A DNA stretch of 12,098 bases from OMOG01 sp041485845. Lineage in GTDB: Bacteria; Acidobacteriota; Terriglobia; Bryobacterales; Bryobacteraceae. The DNA lies in assembly GCA_041485845.1 (NCBI GenBank), contig JBGPKH010000228.1:1-12098 (forward strand). Reading direction: 5' to 3'. Shown here piece by piece: positions 6,228 through 12,098 of this stretch; position 1 is the stretch's first letter, and each line of letters starts with the position of its first letter. A model generated the notes under the pieces. It did not search any database and had not been told where the DNA came from. It saw only the letters and a list, made by a program, of their open reading frames with translations. The position numbers were made by a program, and so were the translations under genes.

Positions 6228-7034
6228 ATGCATTGGCAGGCTCACTACTCGCTGATGATCAATCGGTATCGATTTCTTCTGGCAGTCGAGGAGGGGGTCC
6301 CTCAAGTGATTGCGGCTTTACGTCTGGAAGTGTTCCCGTTCTTCGAGGCTCTCTTTCGACGCGCACCCTCAGGTCTTCCCGGAGAAACTGGCATCATGGT
6401 CCAGAATGAGTCTGGTGAGAGAGAAACTACGCTTTGGATTAATTGGCGGTGCCAAATTCGGACCGTACCTTCGTGGACATCCGAGTTTGAATGCGAGGAT
6501 CTGGAGTTGGAAAGGGCGGCCTTCAAGGAAGCAGTGGAAAGGTGGGCCGATGCCTACTACCTTAACGAAATCTGGGTGAAGGAAGAGGTGTTCAGCACGT
6601 GTCTGTTCTGGTTGCAGCCGAGTATTCCCAGGACCTGGCAGTTTCGAGGTCCCGATCCAGCGCTAGGCGGTCCACCCTTTCCGCAAATTCAGATTGATGA
6701 GCAGTGGTCAGGCGAGGATTGGCACGTAGTTGAGAAGCGCTTGCTGGCAAAGATCGAGGATTACGAATCCAGGATAAAAGAGCATCAGAAACTCCTTCAT
6801 CTGTTTCGAGGAGAGGAGCAAAGGAAGAAGCACATCCATTTCCAGTGGGCCGCGCTATTCCAATGCCGTCTGATGTCGCCGGACAAAGTCGCAGATTCGA
6901 CGAAATGCGAATGCGACCAGAGCACGGTGACTAAAGCGATTGACAGTCTCTTTAAGATTATCCGACTGAAGAAGAGGCCAGCGAGACCAGGGCGTCGGCG
7001 TAAGCAAAACGTGAAAAGGTTCGACTTATTTTAG
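6228..7034 (+). CDS. Hypothetical protein with possible C-terminal HTH and basic tail
   Basis: I do not recognise this 268-residue protein. The N-terminal two thirds are acidic and rich in Trp, Phe and Tyr (stretches around WINWRCQIRTVPSW and DAYYLNEIWVKEEV). Residues about 170-200 form a likely coiled helix (EKRLLAKIEDYESRIKEHQKL). The end (about 210-268) has a helix-turn-helix-like arrangement (SPDKVADSTKCECDQSTVTKAI) followed by a very basic tail (LKKRPARPGRRRKQ), suggesting DNA binding. A stop at 6207-6209 bounds the frame; the ATG at 6228 has AAGGA only 1 base away and AGGGGG 14 bases away, so the ATG at 6255 remains possible. It is the first plus-strand gene, diverging from the integrase operon, the usual place for a regulator. 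Its base composition is visibly less GC-rich than the neighbouring genes. Confidence 0.65.
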   Translation: MHWQAHYSLMINRYRFLLAVEEGVPQVIAALRLEVFPFFEALFRRAPSGLPGETGIMVQNESGERETTLWINWRCQIRTVPSWTSEFECEDLELERAAFKEAVERWADAYYLNEIWVKEEVFSTCLFWLQPSIPRTWQFRGPDPALGGPPFPQIQIDEQWSGEDWHVVEKRLLAKIEDYESRIKEHQKLLHLFRGEEQRKKHIHFQWAALFQCRLMSPDKVADSTKCECDQSTVTKAIDSLFKIIRLKKRPARPGRRRKQNVKRFDLF

Positions 7035-7055
7035 CCCGCCAAAACTCCTGTTTTC

Positions 7056-7313
7056 ATGGTGGTCGCGCGGCGTACAACAGAGGGCATGAGCGCACCCTAT
7101 CTTACACGAGGCGGGACCGCACGGCAGAGGCGCTATGTGTCTGAGCGAGTCCTGAGTGAGGTAACTGGCCGCAAAATACGCAGCCTCCAGAAAGATCGCC
7201 TACTCCTCAAGGGATTCCCGCACTATCGGCTTTGCGGACGTCAGGTCGTCTACGATCTCGATGAGTGCCTCGCCATAATCGAGTCAACTCGGGTAGGCGG
7301 TACGGCCGCATAA
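7056..7313 (+). CDS. AlpA/excisionase-like helix-turn-helix protein
   Basis: An 85-residue protein whose core (about residues 26-77) matches the layout of small AlpA/excisionase-type winged HTH proteins: RYVSERVLSEVTGRKIRSL (recognition helix region), then KDRLLLKGFPHYRLCGRQ, a Val-Val-Tyr-Asp strand, and DLDECLAIIES as the closing helix. Such proteins act as recombination directionality factors or as activators of the integrase. The location between a divergent integrase operon and the replication genes fits either role. Start: ATG 7056 is preceded by the small inverted repeat AAAACTCCTGTTTT (7041-7054); the ATG at 7086 follows AGAGGG at 1 base, so neither has a standard ribosome site. The protein from 7086 would still hold the whole domain. 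Confidence 0.75.
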   Translation: MVVARRTTEGMSAPYLTRGGTARQRRYVSERVLSEVTGRKIRSLQKDRLLLKGFPHYRLCGRQVVYDLDECLAIIESTRVGGTAA

Positions 7314-7322
7314 AAACTGAGA

Positions 7323-7345
7323 GGCCCGGCGGGGCGCGCCGGGCC
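7323..7345 (+). terminator. GC-rich 9-base-pair hairpin after the HTH gene
   Basis: GGCCCGGCG and CGCCGGGCC form a perfect 9-base stem around a GGGCG loop, 9 bases after the stop codon of the HTH gene and 16 bases before the next ATG. No T-run follows, so it may be an attenuator, an mRNA processing or stability element, or a protein-binding site separating the regulator from the replication genes. Confidence 0.45.
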
Positions 7346-7361
7346 GAGAGCGAAATGAGCG

Positions 7362-7538
7362 ATGGGATCAGACAAGATATTACCACAATACCGACCGCAT
7401 GAGGACTTCGCGGCCGTGCAGCGCTACCTGTCCGGGCTTGCGGGCGCCTGCGCAGAGGGTGCGACCAATCCAGACCCACGTGTCACGCTGCTGGCCATGG
7501 CTGTTGTCTCGCGAGCCGCACGGGAGCTCGGGCAATGA
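7362..7538 (+). CDS. Small hypothetical protein (58 aa), first of the coupled chain
   Basis: A short gene read directly from the sequence: MGSDKILPQYRPHEDFAAVQ, then RYLSGLAGACAEGATNPD and PRVTLLAMAVVSRAARELGQ. It has normal codon use with G/C at third positions. Its TGA at 7536-7538 overlaps the next ATG (7535) in an ATGA junction. The predicted product is a small helical protein with no recognisable domain. The ribosome site is weak (GAGAG at 7346-7350 within the hairpin flank). Its place immediately ahead of a replication protein suggests a role in replication control or none that can be assigned. Confidence 0.6.
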   Translation: MGSDKILPQYRPHEDFAAVQRYLSGLAGACAEGATNPDPRVTLLAMAVVSRAARELGQ

Positions 7539-7651
7539 CTACCGCGGCTACCCTGTCCCACATGCGCATCGTTGGATATCGCGCAGCCCTCCAATGGCTG
7601 CGGTGGCGCCCCCCTGGGCGTGCATCAGACCGACGAGGGCCGATGGTATGA
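7535..7651 (+). CDS. Very small hypothetical protein (38 aa), coupled to the helicase gene
   Basis: A 38-codon ORF beginning MTTAATLSHMRIVGYRAALQ and ending in a basic stretch (RASDRRGPMV). It has a good Shine-Dalgarno GGGAG (7522-7526) 8 bases before its ATG, overlaps the previous gene by ATGA, and ends in another ATGA shared with the next start at 7648. These two junctions are the main evidence that it is translated. It may be a leader or coupling peptide whose translation sets the level of the primase-helicase, or a genuine small basic protein. No family recognised. Confidence 0.55.
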   Translation: MTTAATLSHMRIVGYRAALQWLRWRPPGRASDRRGPMV

Positions 7652-9639
7652 CCCTCCCTGGCACGGATCTCACACCGGCCGATCTGGCGAAGCTGGCAAA
7701 ATGCGGAATCACGCCGGAGCTTGCCCGCGCAGCGCTGTTACGCCGTGTAGCCTCGAACGAGGGCGGGACTCTTGTCGGCCGCAAGGGCGCCGCCGACTAC
7801 GCCGGCATCGTCTTCCCGTACGTCTGGCCGGGTGAGCTATCTCCGCGCGAATATCGTCTGAGACGGGACCGCCCCGAATATGAGCAGCAGGCCGATGGCT
7901 CCCTGAAAGAACGCAACAAGTACCTCTCTCCACCGGGCAAGGGGAACCTCCTGTATCTGCCGCCCCAAGTGCGGTCTGAATGGCTGAATGATGTAGGCCT
8001 GCCGCTCATTGTCACCGAGGGCGAGAAAAAAACCCTCGCTCTTTCAGCGCTCGCCTGGCATGGCCTTGGCGATGCCGCGGAGGTCCCCCGCTTCCTTCCG
8101 GTGGGCCTGGCTGGGGTCTGGAGTTGGCGCGGAACGATTGGTAAGACCACGGGTCCTGGCGGCGATCGCTGTGACGTGAAAGGACCGATAGCGGATCTGT
8201 CGCGGATCGCGTGGAAGGGCCGGAAAGTCACAATCCTCTACGATGTCAACTGCCGAACGAATGAATCCGTTCAGGCGGCGCGTGCGACGTTAGCGCGTGA
8301 ACTGGCTGGGCGCGGCGGACGCATCTACCATTTCGCTTGGCCGAACGACACCCCCGCCGATGTGAACGGCATAGATGACATGGTGGCAGCGGTGGGCGCC
8401 GCGACTGCCATCGAGCTGATAGACGCTGCTGTGCCGGCATGGCACGGAACAAGGGGCCAGGAGTCCAAACCGTTCCCAGGATCGGCGAGCGCGGGTTCAC
8501 TCACGACAAGGCGGCTTGCCGATATCCAGGCGAGGCCCGTCTGTTGGCTCTGGCCAGGGCGGATCGCGCGCGGAAAACTGACGATCATCGCAGGCAATCC
8601 AGGGCTAGGGAAAAGTCAAGTCACTGCCAGCATCGCCGCGGTTGTGACCACGTGTGGGCGCTGGCCCGTTGATCGGCAGCAATGCAAAATCGGCAACGTC
8701 CTCTTTCTCAGCGCTGAAGACGATGCAGCCGACACTCTTCGGCCACGGCTGGAGGCCGCCGGGGCGGACCTCAGGCTGGTCCACGTTGTTGAGGGTGTAG
8801 TTGCCGGGTACACCCAAGATGGAAGCCGGAAAGACAGGACTTTCTCTCTCGAGAAGGATCTGCAAGCGCTGGAATCGAAATTAGCAGAGTTACGAGATGT
8901 GGCGACCGTGGTGATCGATCCAATTTCGGCTTACCTGGGCGACGTCGATTCCCATAAAAACGCCGACGTTAGGAGCCTGCTCGCGCCGTTGAGTGAATTG
9001 GCCGCACGCCACAATACGGCCATCATCGGGATCTCACATCTGAACAAGGCGGGCGGCGCGCAAGCGCTTATGCGTGTCACCGGCTCGTTGGCGTTCGTTG
9101 CAGCCGCGCGCGCGGCTTACCTGGTTACGGCCGACCTCCAGGACAAAATGCGGCGGCTGTTTCTCCCCATGAAGAACAATCTGGGACCAGATGCGGCCGG
9201 CTTGGCCTTCCGGATCGAACCCGCAACGCTCTCAAGCCCGGCCGGAGCGCTGGAGACATCGCGTGTGTCATGGGAATCGGAGCCGGTTCCCATAACGGCC
9301 GATGAGGCCATGCAAGCCGAGCAGCACCCCGGCAGTACCAACGCTCTGGAAGCGGCCGAGGACTGGCTGCGGGAAACTCTGGCAAACGGACCTGTTGCAG
9401 TGCTTGGGGTTGTCGATGCGGCAAGGGCGGATGGCATCGCAGAGAAGACGCTTCGGAGGGCAAGCAAAGCGCTGAGAATCCAAAAAGACAAGGAAAGCAT
9501 GGAGGGAGGCTGGTGGTGGTCTCTTCCACCGAAGATGGCCAAATCTGCCGAAGATGCCCAAGGCTCAGACGTGGCCATCTTCGATAAAAATGGCCATCTT
9601 CGAGAAGACAAGTCCGAATCCTTTAAAAAACAGGGTTGA
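7648..9639 (+). CDS. DUF3854 + RecA-fold (AAA_25/RepA-like) primase-helicase
   Basis: A 663-residue replication protein typical of mobile elements. Residues about 40-260 form a DUF3854/TOPRIM-like domain: IVTEGEKKTLAL (E124, E126), VTILYDVN (D199) and GIDDM (241-245). Residues about 300-500 are a RecA-fold helicase: Walker A GNPGLGKS (316-323), SAEDD (355-359), Walker B VVIDPISAYLG (D424) and ISHLNK (462-467, sensor). Residues about 567-626 look like a winged helix (AAEDWLRETLANGP to GGWWWSLP), probably for DNA binding. TOPRIM proteins often have D-x-D after the first strand; here it is D-V-N, so primase activity is uncertain. The start at 7648 is chosen because it overlaps the previous stop (ATGA) and has GAGGG 8 bases upstream; the frame is open back to an ATG at 7399, but that extension merely reads the two small genes out of frame. 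The last 25 codons contain a symmetric repeat array. Confidence 0.85.
   Translation: MTLPGTDLTPADLAKLAKCGITPELARAALLRRVASNEGGTLVGRKGAADYAGIVFPYVWPGELSPREYRLRRDRPEYEQQADGSLKERNKYLSPPGKGNLLYLPPQVRSEWLNDVGLPLIVTEGEKKTLALSALAWHGLGDAAEVPRFLPVGLAGVWSWRGTIGKTTGPGGDRCDVKGPIADLSRIAWKGRKVTILYDVNCRTNESVQAARATLARELAGRGGRIYHFAWPNDTPADVNGIDDMVAAVGAATAIELIDAAVPAWHGTRGQESKPFPGSASAGSLTTRRLADIQARPVCWLWPGRIARGKLTIIAGNPGLGKSQVTASIAAVVTTCGRWPVDRQQCKIGNVLFLSAEDDAADTLRPRLEAAGADLRLVHVVEGVVAGYTQDGSRKDRTFSLEKDLQALESKLAELRDVATVVIDPISAYLGDVDSHKNADVRSLLAPLSELAARHNTAIIGISHLNKAGGAQALMRVTGSLAFVAAARAAYLVTADLQDKMRRLFLPMKNNLGPDAAGLAFRIEPATLSSPAGALETSRVSWESEPVPITADEAMQAEQHPGSTNALEAAEDWLRETLANGPVAVLGVVDAARADGIAEKTLRRASKALRIQKDKESMEGGWWWSLPPKMAKSAEDAQGSDVAIFDKNGHLREDKSESFKKQG
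9530..9602. repeat. Symmetric four-unit repeat array (iteron-like), candidate origin or operator
   Basis: Two direct units CGAAGATGGCCA (9530-9541) and CGAAGATGCCCA (9549-9560, one mismatch) are followed by two inverted units TGGCCATCTTCG (9572-9583) and TGGCCATCTTCG (9591-9602). Unit starts step by 19 bases in each arm, and both the outer pair and the inner pair are centred exactly on position 9566. It lies in the last codons of the primase-helicase gene, next to an A+T-rich stretch and upstream of an HTH gene. Such a layout fits binding by a dimeric HTH or replication initiator protein. Confidence 0.7.
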
Positions 9640-9690
9640 AATCCTCAAGAAAAGATCTTAAGTCAAGAAAAACCGGGAGAAAAATCGAAT
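9611..9690. other. A+T-rich stretch beside the repeat array (possible unwinding region)
   Basis: Only 28 of 80 bases are G or C, against roughly 60 percent around it. It spans the last codons of the helicase gene and the intergenic gap, with runs of A (CTTTAAAAAACAG, AAGAAAAGATCTTAAG) and the ribosome site GGGAGA for the gene at 9691. Beside the repeat array it could serve as the easily melted part of an origin; it could also simply be a promoter and leader. Confidence 0.4.
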
Positions 9691-11157
9691 ATGGACCTGT
9701 TTTTCCGGGTAAGCGAAGTTGCACGGGAGCTGGGCGCCAACTCAAACACCATTCGCCGACTGATTGAGGCCGGGCTGGTGAAAGGCCAGACCACGGCCGG
9801 TGGACACCTGCGGATTCCAGCCAGCGAGGTCGAACGCTTGAAGCGAGACGGAATCCCTACCGCCCCGCGGCCGTTGCCGCCAGGGCCGGAAGCGCCAGAC
9901 GGCGATGCTGCGGAGATCCGCCCGGTCTCCCGTGCTCGTGAAAAGCCCTCGTCAGTCGAGGCTGCTGAATCCTCTCCAGACGTTGTGCATGCGGCGGAGT
10001 CGGTACGAATCCTTGAACACGCGGTATCGGCGGGTGAACTCAAACAACGGCTCGAAGAACAGCAGGACTGGTGGAAAAAGCGGACCAAGGAAGAAGCCGG
10101 AGAGCGAGAGTCTGAAGAAGTGCTCAGGCGAGGCCAGGAGACCGCCCGCGAGCGCCAGGCCCGGCGGGAGCTCTGGCAGGCCTATGCTCTCAACCGGATC
10201 CCGGCGGCGGTGCCCGCTGAAGTCCGACAGGTCGTCTACAAGAACGTCGGAGACCTGCTCGACTCCCTGAATCCGCTGCCAGCGAATGAACTCATCACGG
10301 GGCAACTGGTACAAGCTGAAGTCCAAAAACAACTGCGGCCATGGGCGCGCAGCACGGAACGCGAAAACGCCGTAAAAGCAGCCGCGGAGCGGTTGCCCGC
10401 CGGTGCAAAGAGCCATACCAGCCTCACGAGTTGGCAGACCCGCGCGATTCAGGCCGCGCGCAAGGCCGTGGGCCAACTGCCGGATTCCGCGGACCGGGCG
10501 GAGATTGATGCGGCCGCCCAACATGCGGTGGATCAGATTACAACGGAGTTTGCTGCGCATCAACAGCGCGAAGAGGTCATAGGATGGGCATCGCTGACAG
10601 CCACCATCCTGGATGGAGGCAAAACGGCAAAGAAAGCAATTATCGAGGCACTGTCCAGCTTGCCACTGACTGCCTCACGCTCGGACCTGCAGGCGGCTGC
10701 TGACGAGGCCCTGGCGCCCTATCGCAAGGCCGTCGCGCAGCGCCAAGCCGAACAACAGGACCGCGCCGCGCGGCAATCCCTGATTACCATAGCGACAATC
10801 AAGCTGTCGAGTGTGCCGCCCAAGGAAACAGAGAAAGCGATTGCGGCCGTTGTCAAAGCCCTTGCCGAGTTGCCGGCTGGCACGCCCCAGGCCCGCCTGG
10901 AAGAGGCCTGCGACCGTACCCTACGGCCGTATATACGAAGACCCGAGCTGATCAGGACGGCGCTCTCGGAAGTTTACCCGTGGCTGATGAAACACGAAGG
11001 CGAGCTCGATTTGGAAGGCAAATCACTGGTGACGGTGGAAGGTGAGCTAAAGGGCGATTTGGAAAAAGTCCTCGCAGAACAGTTGGGCGGCATTGCATCG
11101 CCAGAGCAGGCCGCCAAGTTCGCACGTCGGTGGTTACGCGAGGAGTTTCGACTGTGA
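9691..11157 (+). CDS. HTH (excisionase/MerR-type) protein with degenerate helical repeats
   Basis: A 488-residue protein with a good ribosome site (GGGAGA, 10 bases before the ATG). Residues 1-52 are an HTH_17/MerR-like DNA-binding domain: FRVSEVARELGANSNTIRRL, then EAGLVKGQTTAGGHLRIP and SEVERLKRDG. Residues 53-100 are a Pro/Ala-rich linker; 110-170 a charged coiled coil (KQRLEEQQDWWKKRTKEE region). Residues about 174-420 hold about four degenerate helical repeats of 61-70 residues, aligned on a Leu-Pro at 196-197, 263-264, 324-325 and 394-395, with the consensus K-A-I...AL..LP......L..AAD.AL.PY. The C-terminus (about 420-488) is another helical region. The gene shares one base with the next gene (TGATG). 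I know no named family with this whole layout. Its location just after the symmetric array suggests that it binds there, as a partner of the helicase or as a repressor. Confidence 0.75.
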   Translation: MDLFFRVSEVARELGANSNTIRRLIEAGLVKGQTTAGGHLRIPASEVERLKRDGIPTAPRPLPPGPEAPDGDAAEIRPVSRAREKPSSVEAAESSPDVVHAAESVRILEHAVSAGELKQRLEEQQDWWKKRTKEEAGERESEEVLRRGQETARERQARRELWQAYALNRIPAAVPAEVRQVVYKNVGDLLDSLNPLPANELITGQLVQAEVQKQLRPWARSTERENAVKAAAERLPAGAKSHTSLTSWQTRAIQAARKAVGQLPDSADRAEIDAAAQHAVDQITTEFAAHQQREEVIGWASLTATILDGGKTAKKAIIEALSSLPLTASRSDLQAAADEALAPYRKAVAQRQAEQQDRAARQSLITIATIKLSSVPPKETEKAIAAVVKALAELPAGTPQARLEEACDRTLRPYIRRPELIRTALSEVYPWLMKHEGELDLEGKSLVTVEGELKGDLEKVLAEQLGGIASPEQAAKFARRWLREEFRL

Positions 11158-11561
11158 TGGACGAAGAGGCGCAAACGGCAGGCGGCATCATTCCGGAAGA
11201 CGTTCGAACACAGATCAATCGTTTGCACGAGGCTGTCGACCGCGAGCGACTACCGCGGGGTGTCCGCCAGGAGATCATTGCGACCCTCCGGCATGCAATG
11301 CTGCCCAGGCGACGCCGAAAGACAGATCCCCGAATAGATGCAGCGTACGCGGACTATCAGAGCGGAATGCGGGGGCTCGAATTCTACCGGAAACACATAC
11401 CGAACCACGGCGCCAAGAGCCACTACCGCCGCCGAAGTGATGAACGGCGACTGATGAATAGTATTCACCAGCGACTGAGCCGCGAAAGGAAAGCGGCACA
11501 GAAAACACAACCTCCAGCCCAGCCGATCGAGGCCCAGGAATGCCAAGGAAAGCCTGCCTGA
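11157..11561 (+). CDS. Hypothetical basic protein (134 aa)
   Basis: The start ATG overlaps the upstream stop (TGATG), and AGGAG (11141-11145) lies 11 bases before it, so the gene is clearly part of the operon; a GTG three bases earlier is also possible. The product begins MDEEAQTAGGIIPEDVRTQ. A helical N-terminal third is followed by a strongly basic patch (PRRRRKTDPRIDAAYADY), the region GLEFYRKHIPNHGAKSHY and another basic segment (RRRSDERRLMNSIHQRL). No family is recognised. Charge and context suggest a nucleic-acid-binding accessory protein of the element. Confidence 0.65.
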   Translation: MDEEAQTAGGIIPEDVRTQINRLHEAVDRERLPRGVRQEIIATLRHAMLPRRRRKTDPRIDAAYADYQSGMRGLEFYRKHIPNHGAKSHYRRRSDERRLMNSIHQRLSRERKAAQKTQPPAQPIEAQECQGKPA

Positions 11562-11731
11562 CAAAGCCGCTTGCGTGTCGTCAGCCTGACATCCAAGACT
11601 TGGGTTCAGTCATCGAGGCCCCATGGCACGATATCTTCGATGACTCTGACTCGCGCGCAGGTACAGCGGCGCAAAGATCAAGCGGTTCGGTTTACACGCG
11701 ACGTGCTCGGGGACACGGGCCGCGCCGGTGA
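11540..11731 (+). CDS. Possible small overlapping ORF (63 aa)
   Basis: The frame begins MPRKACLTKPLACRQPDIQD and continues with LGSVIEAPWHDIFDDSD, which looks like real protein; AGGA sits directly against the ATG. It overlaps the end of the preceding gene by 22 bases and the following gene by about 92 bases; the overlapping tail is Arg/Ser/Gly-rich and looks like an out-of-frame reading. The real gene may be a short protein whose original stop was lost by a frameshift near 11650. Weak evidence only. Confidence 0.3.
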   Translation: MPRKACLTKPLACRQPDIQDLGSVIEAPWHDIFDDSDSRAGTAAQRSSGSVYTRRARGHGPRR

Positions 11732-12002
11732 AATCGAGGCGGAATCGTTGGAAGATTACGCAGCCATGCGCGGGTTCGAGCTTCAAAATCCAATAAGGGG
11801 AAACACAAGGAAAATGCCGAGTCTACAAAGTCAAGTCGATGACCTCCAGGAGACGCTCGATAACGTGCAGTCGATCTTGGAAGATGCATACACCCCGGAA
11901 GCGAGCCGGGAACAACTCGCCGAAGCAATCGGCCAAGCGCTCGACGAAATCGAGCCGGAGGAGGACGAAGACGAGGACGACGAAGTCGAGGGGGAAGAGT
12001 AG
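11640..12002 (+). CDS. Hypothetical protein with coiled coil and very acidic tail (120 aa)
   Basis: From the ATG at 11640 the product begins MTLTRAQVQRRKDQAVRFTR and continues with DVLGDTGRAGEIEAESLEDY; a second helical part starts near MPSLQSQVDDLQETLDNVQS and ends in an unbroken acidic run (EPEEDEDEDDEVEGEE). The N-terminal half is of a kind I associate with small conserved proteins in acidobacterial mobile elements; the second half could be a coiled coil for oligomerisation. An in-frame ATG at 11571 would add 23 residues that look non-native. No clear ribosome site is seen before 11640. The acidic tail could bind basic proteins or mimic DNA; this is inference. It follows the basic 134-residue protein, a possible interaction partner. 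Confidence 0.6.
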   Translation: MTLTRAQVQRRKDQAVRFTRDVLGDTGRAGEIEAESLEDYAAMRGFELQNPIRGNTRKMPSLQSQVDDLQETLDNVQSILEDAYTPEASREQLAEAIGQALDEIEPEEDEDEDDEVEGEE

Positions 12003-12098
12003 CGGCGCCGGGCCTGGCGAATCCTTCGGCCTTTGGCGGCAGAAAGCCCGTTCACCTCATCACAGATAGGGCAAAGAGGTACCGGGCGGAGAAAGCCG
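12002..12098 (+). CDS. Possible start of a further gene, cut by the window edge
   Basis: After the stop at 12002 one frame stays open to the window end and reads LANPSAFGGRKPVHLITDRA then KRYRAEKA, which resembles real protein with an N-P-x-x-x-x-G-R-K-P motif. No ATG, GTG or TTG start is visible in that frame after the previous gene, so either a rare start is used or the resemblance is chance. Confidence 0.2.

Noticed and set aside
7399..7647. N-terminal extension of the primase-helicase
   Set aside because: It reads the two small coupled genes out of frame; the ATG at 7648 has an ATGA overlap and a Shine-Dalgarno site.
1..12098. CRISPR array or a second tRNA fragment as an attachment site
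   Set aside because: No regularly spaced repeats with unique spacers and no second copy of the tRNA-Lys 3' or 5' half were found by eye in the window.

Overview
The window is GC-rich (about 60 percent) and reads like the chromosome of a soil bacterium, most probably an acidobacterium of the Solibacter/Bryobacter type. That is an inference from protein style (a secreted beta-propeller/PHP-like protein, the short basic gene before the integrase, the nucleotidyltransferase ending in PRGCPF), not from a search.

Left part (1-4113), chromosomal and scarred. A winged-helix/nucleotidyltransferase protein (204-926, +) is followed by a hairpin and a short dispersed repeat. A large secreted protein on the minus strand (1164-3623) combines an N-terminal propeller with a C-terminal PHP/DUF3604-like metal-binding domain. 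Next come about 320 bases with no clear gene, holding a second copy of the repeat, and then the C-terminal remnant of an IS630-family transposase (to 4113).

Middle (4137-6141), all minus strand. A short basic protein (5965-6141, seen only by reading the strand directly) and a complete tyrosine integrase (4827-5957) run into an intact tRNA-Lys(TTT) at 4750-4822. Only 4 bases separate the integrase stop from the tRNA 5' end. Beyond the tRNA lie two overlapping small genes of unknown function, the first apparently missing its natural 5' end.

Right part (6228-12098), all plus strand: an accessory module. It holds an unknown 268-residue protein, an AlpA/excisionase-like HTH protein, two tiny genes and a DUF3854 + RecA-fold primase-helicase joined by ATGA overlaps with good Shine-Dalgarno sites, an HTH protein with about four degenerate helical repeats, a basic protein, and a protein with a very acidic tail. 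With the integrase this looks like a tRNA-associated integrative element with its own replication genes; its right end is outside the window.

The most striking non-gene structure is at 9530-9602, in the last codons of the primase-helicase gene. Four 12-base units (CGAAGATGGCCA and its complement) are placed exactly symmetrically about position 9566, with 19-base steps in each arm. An A+T-rich stretch (28 G/C in 80 bases) follows immediately, before the HTH/helical-repeat gene. This is a candidate replication origin or operator of the element.
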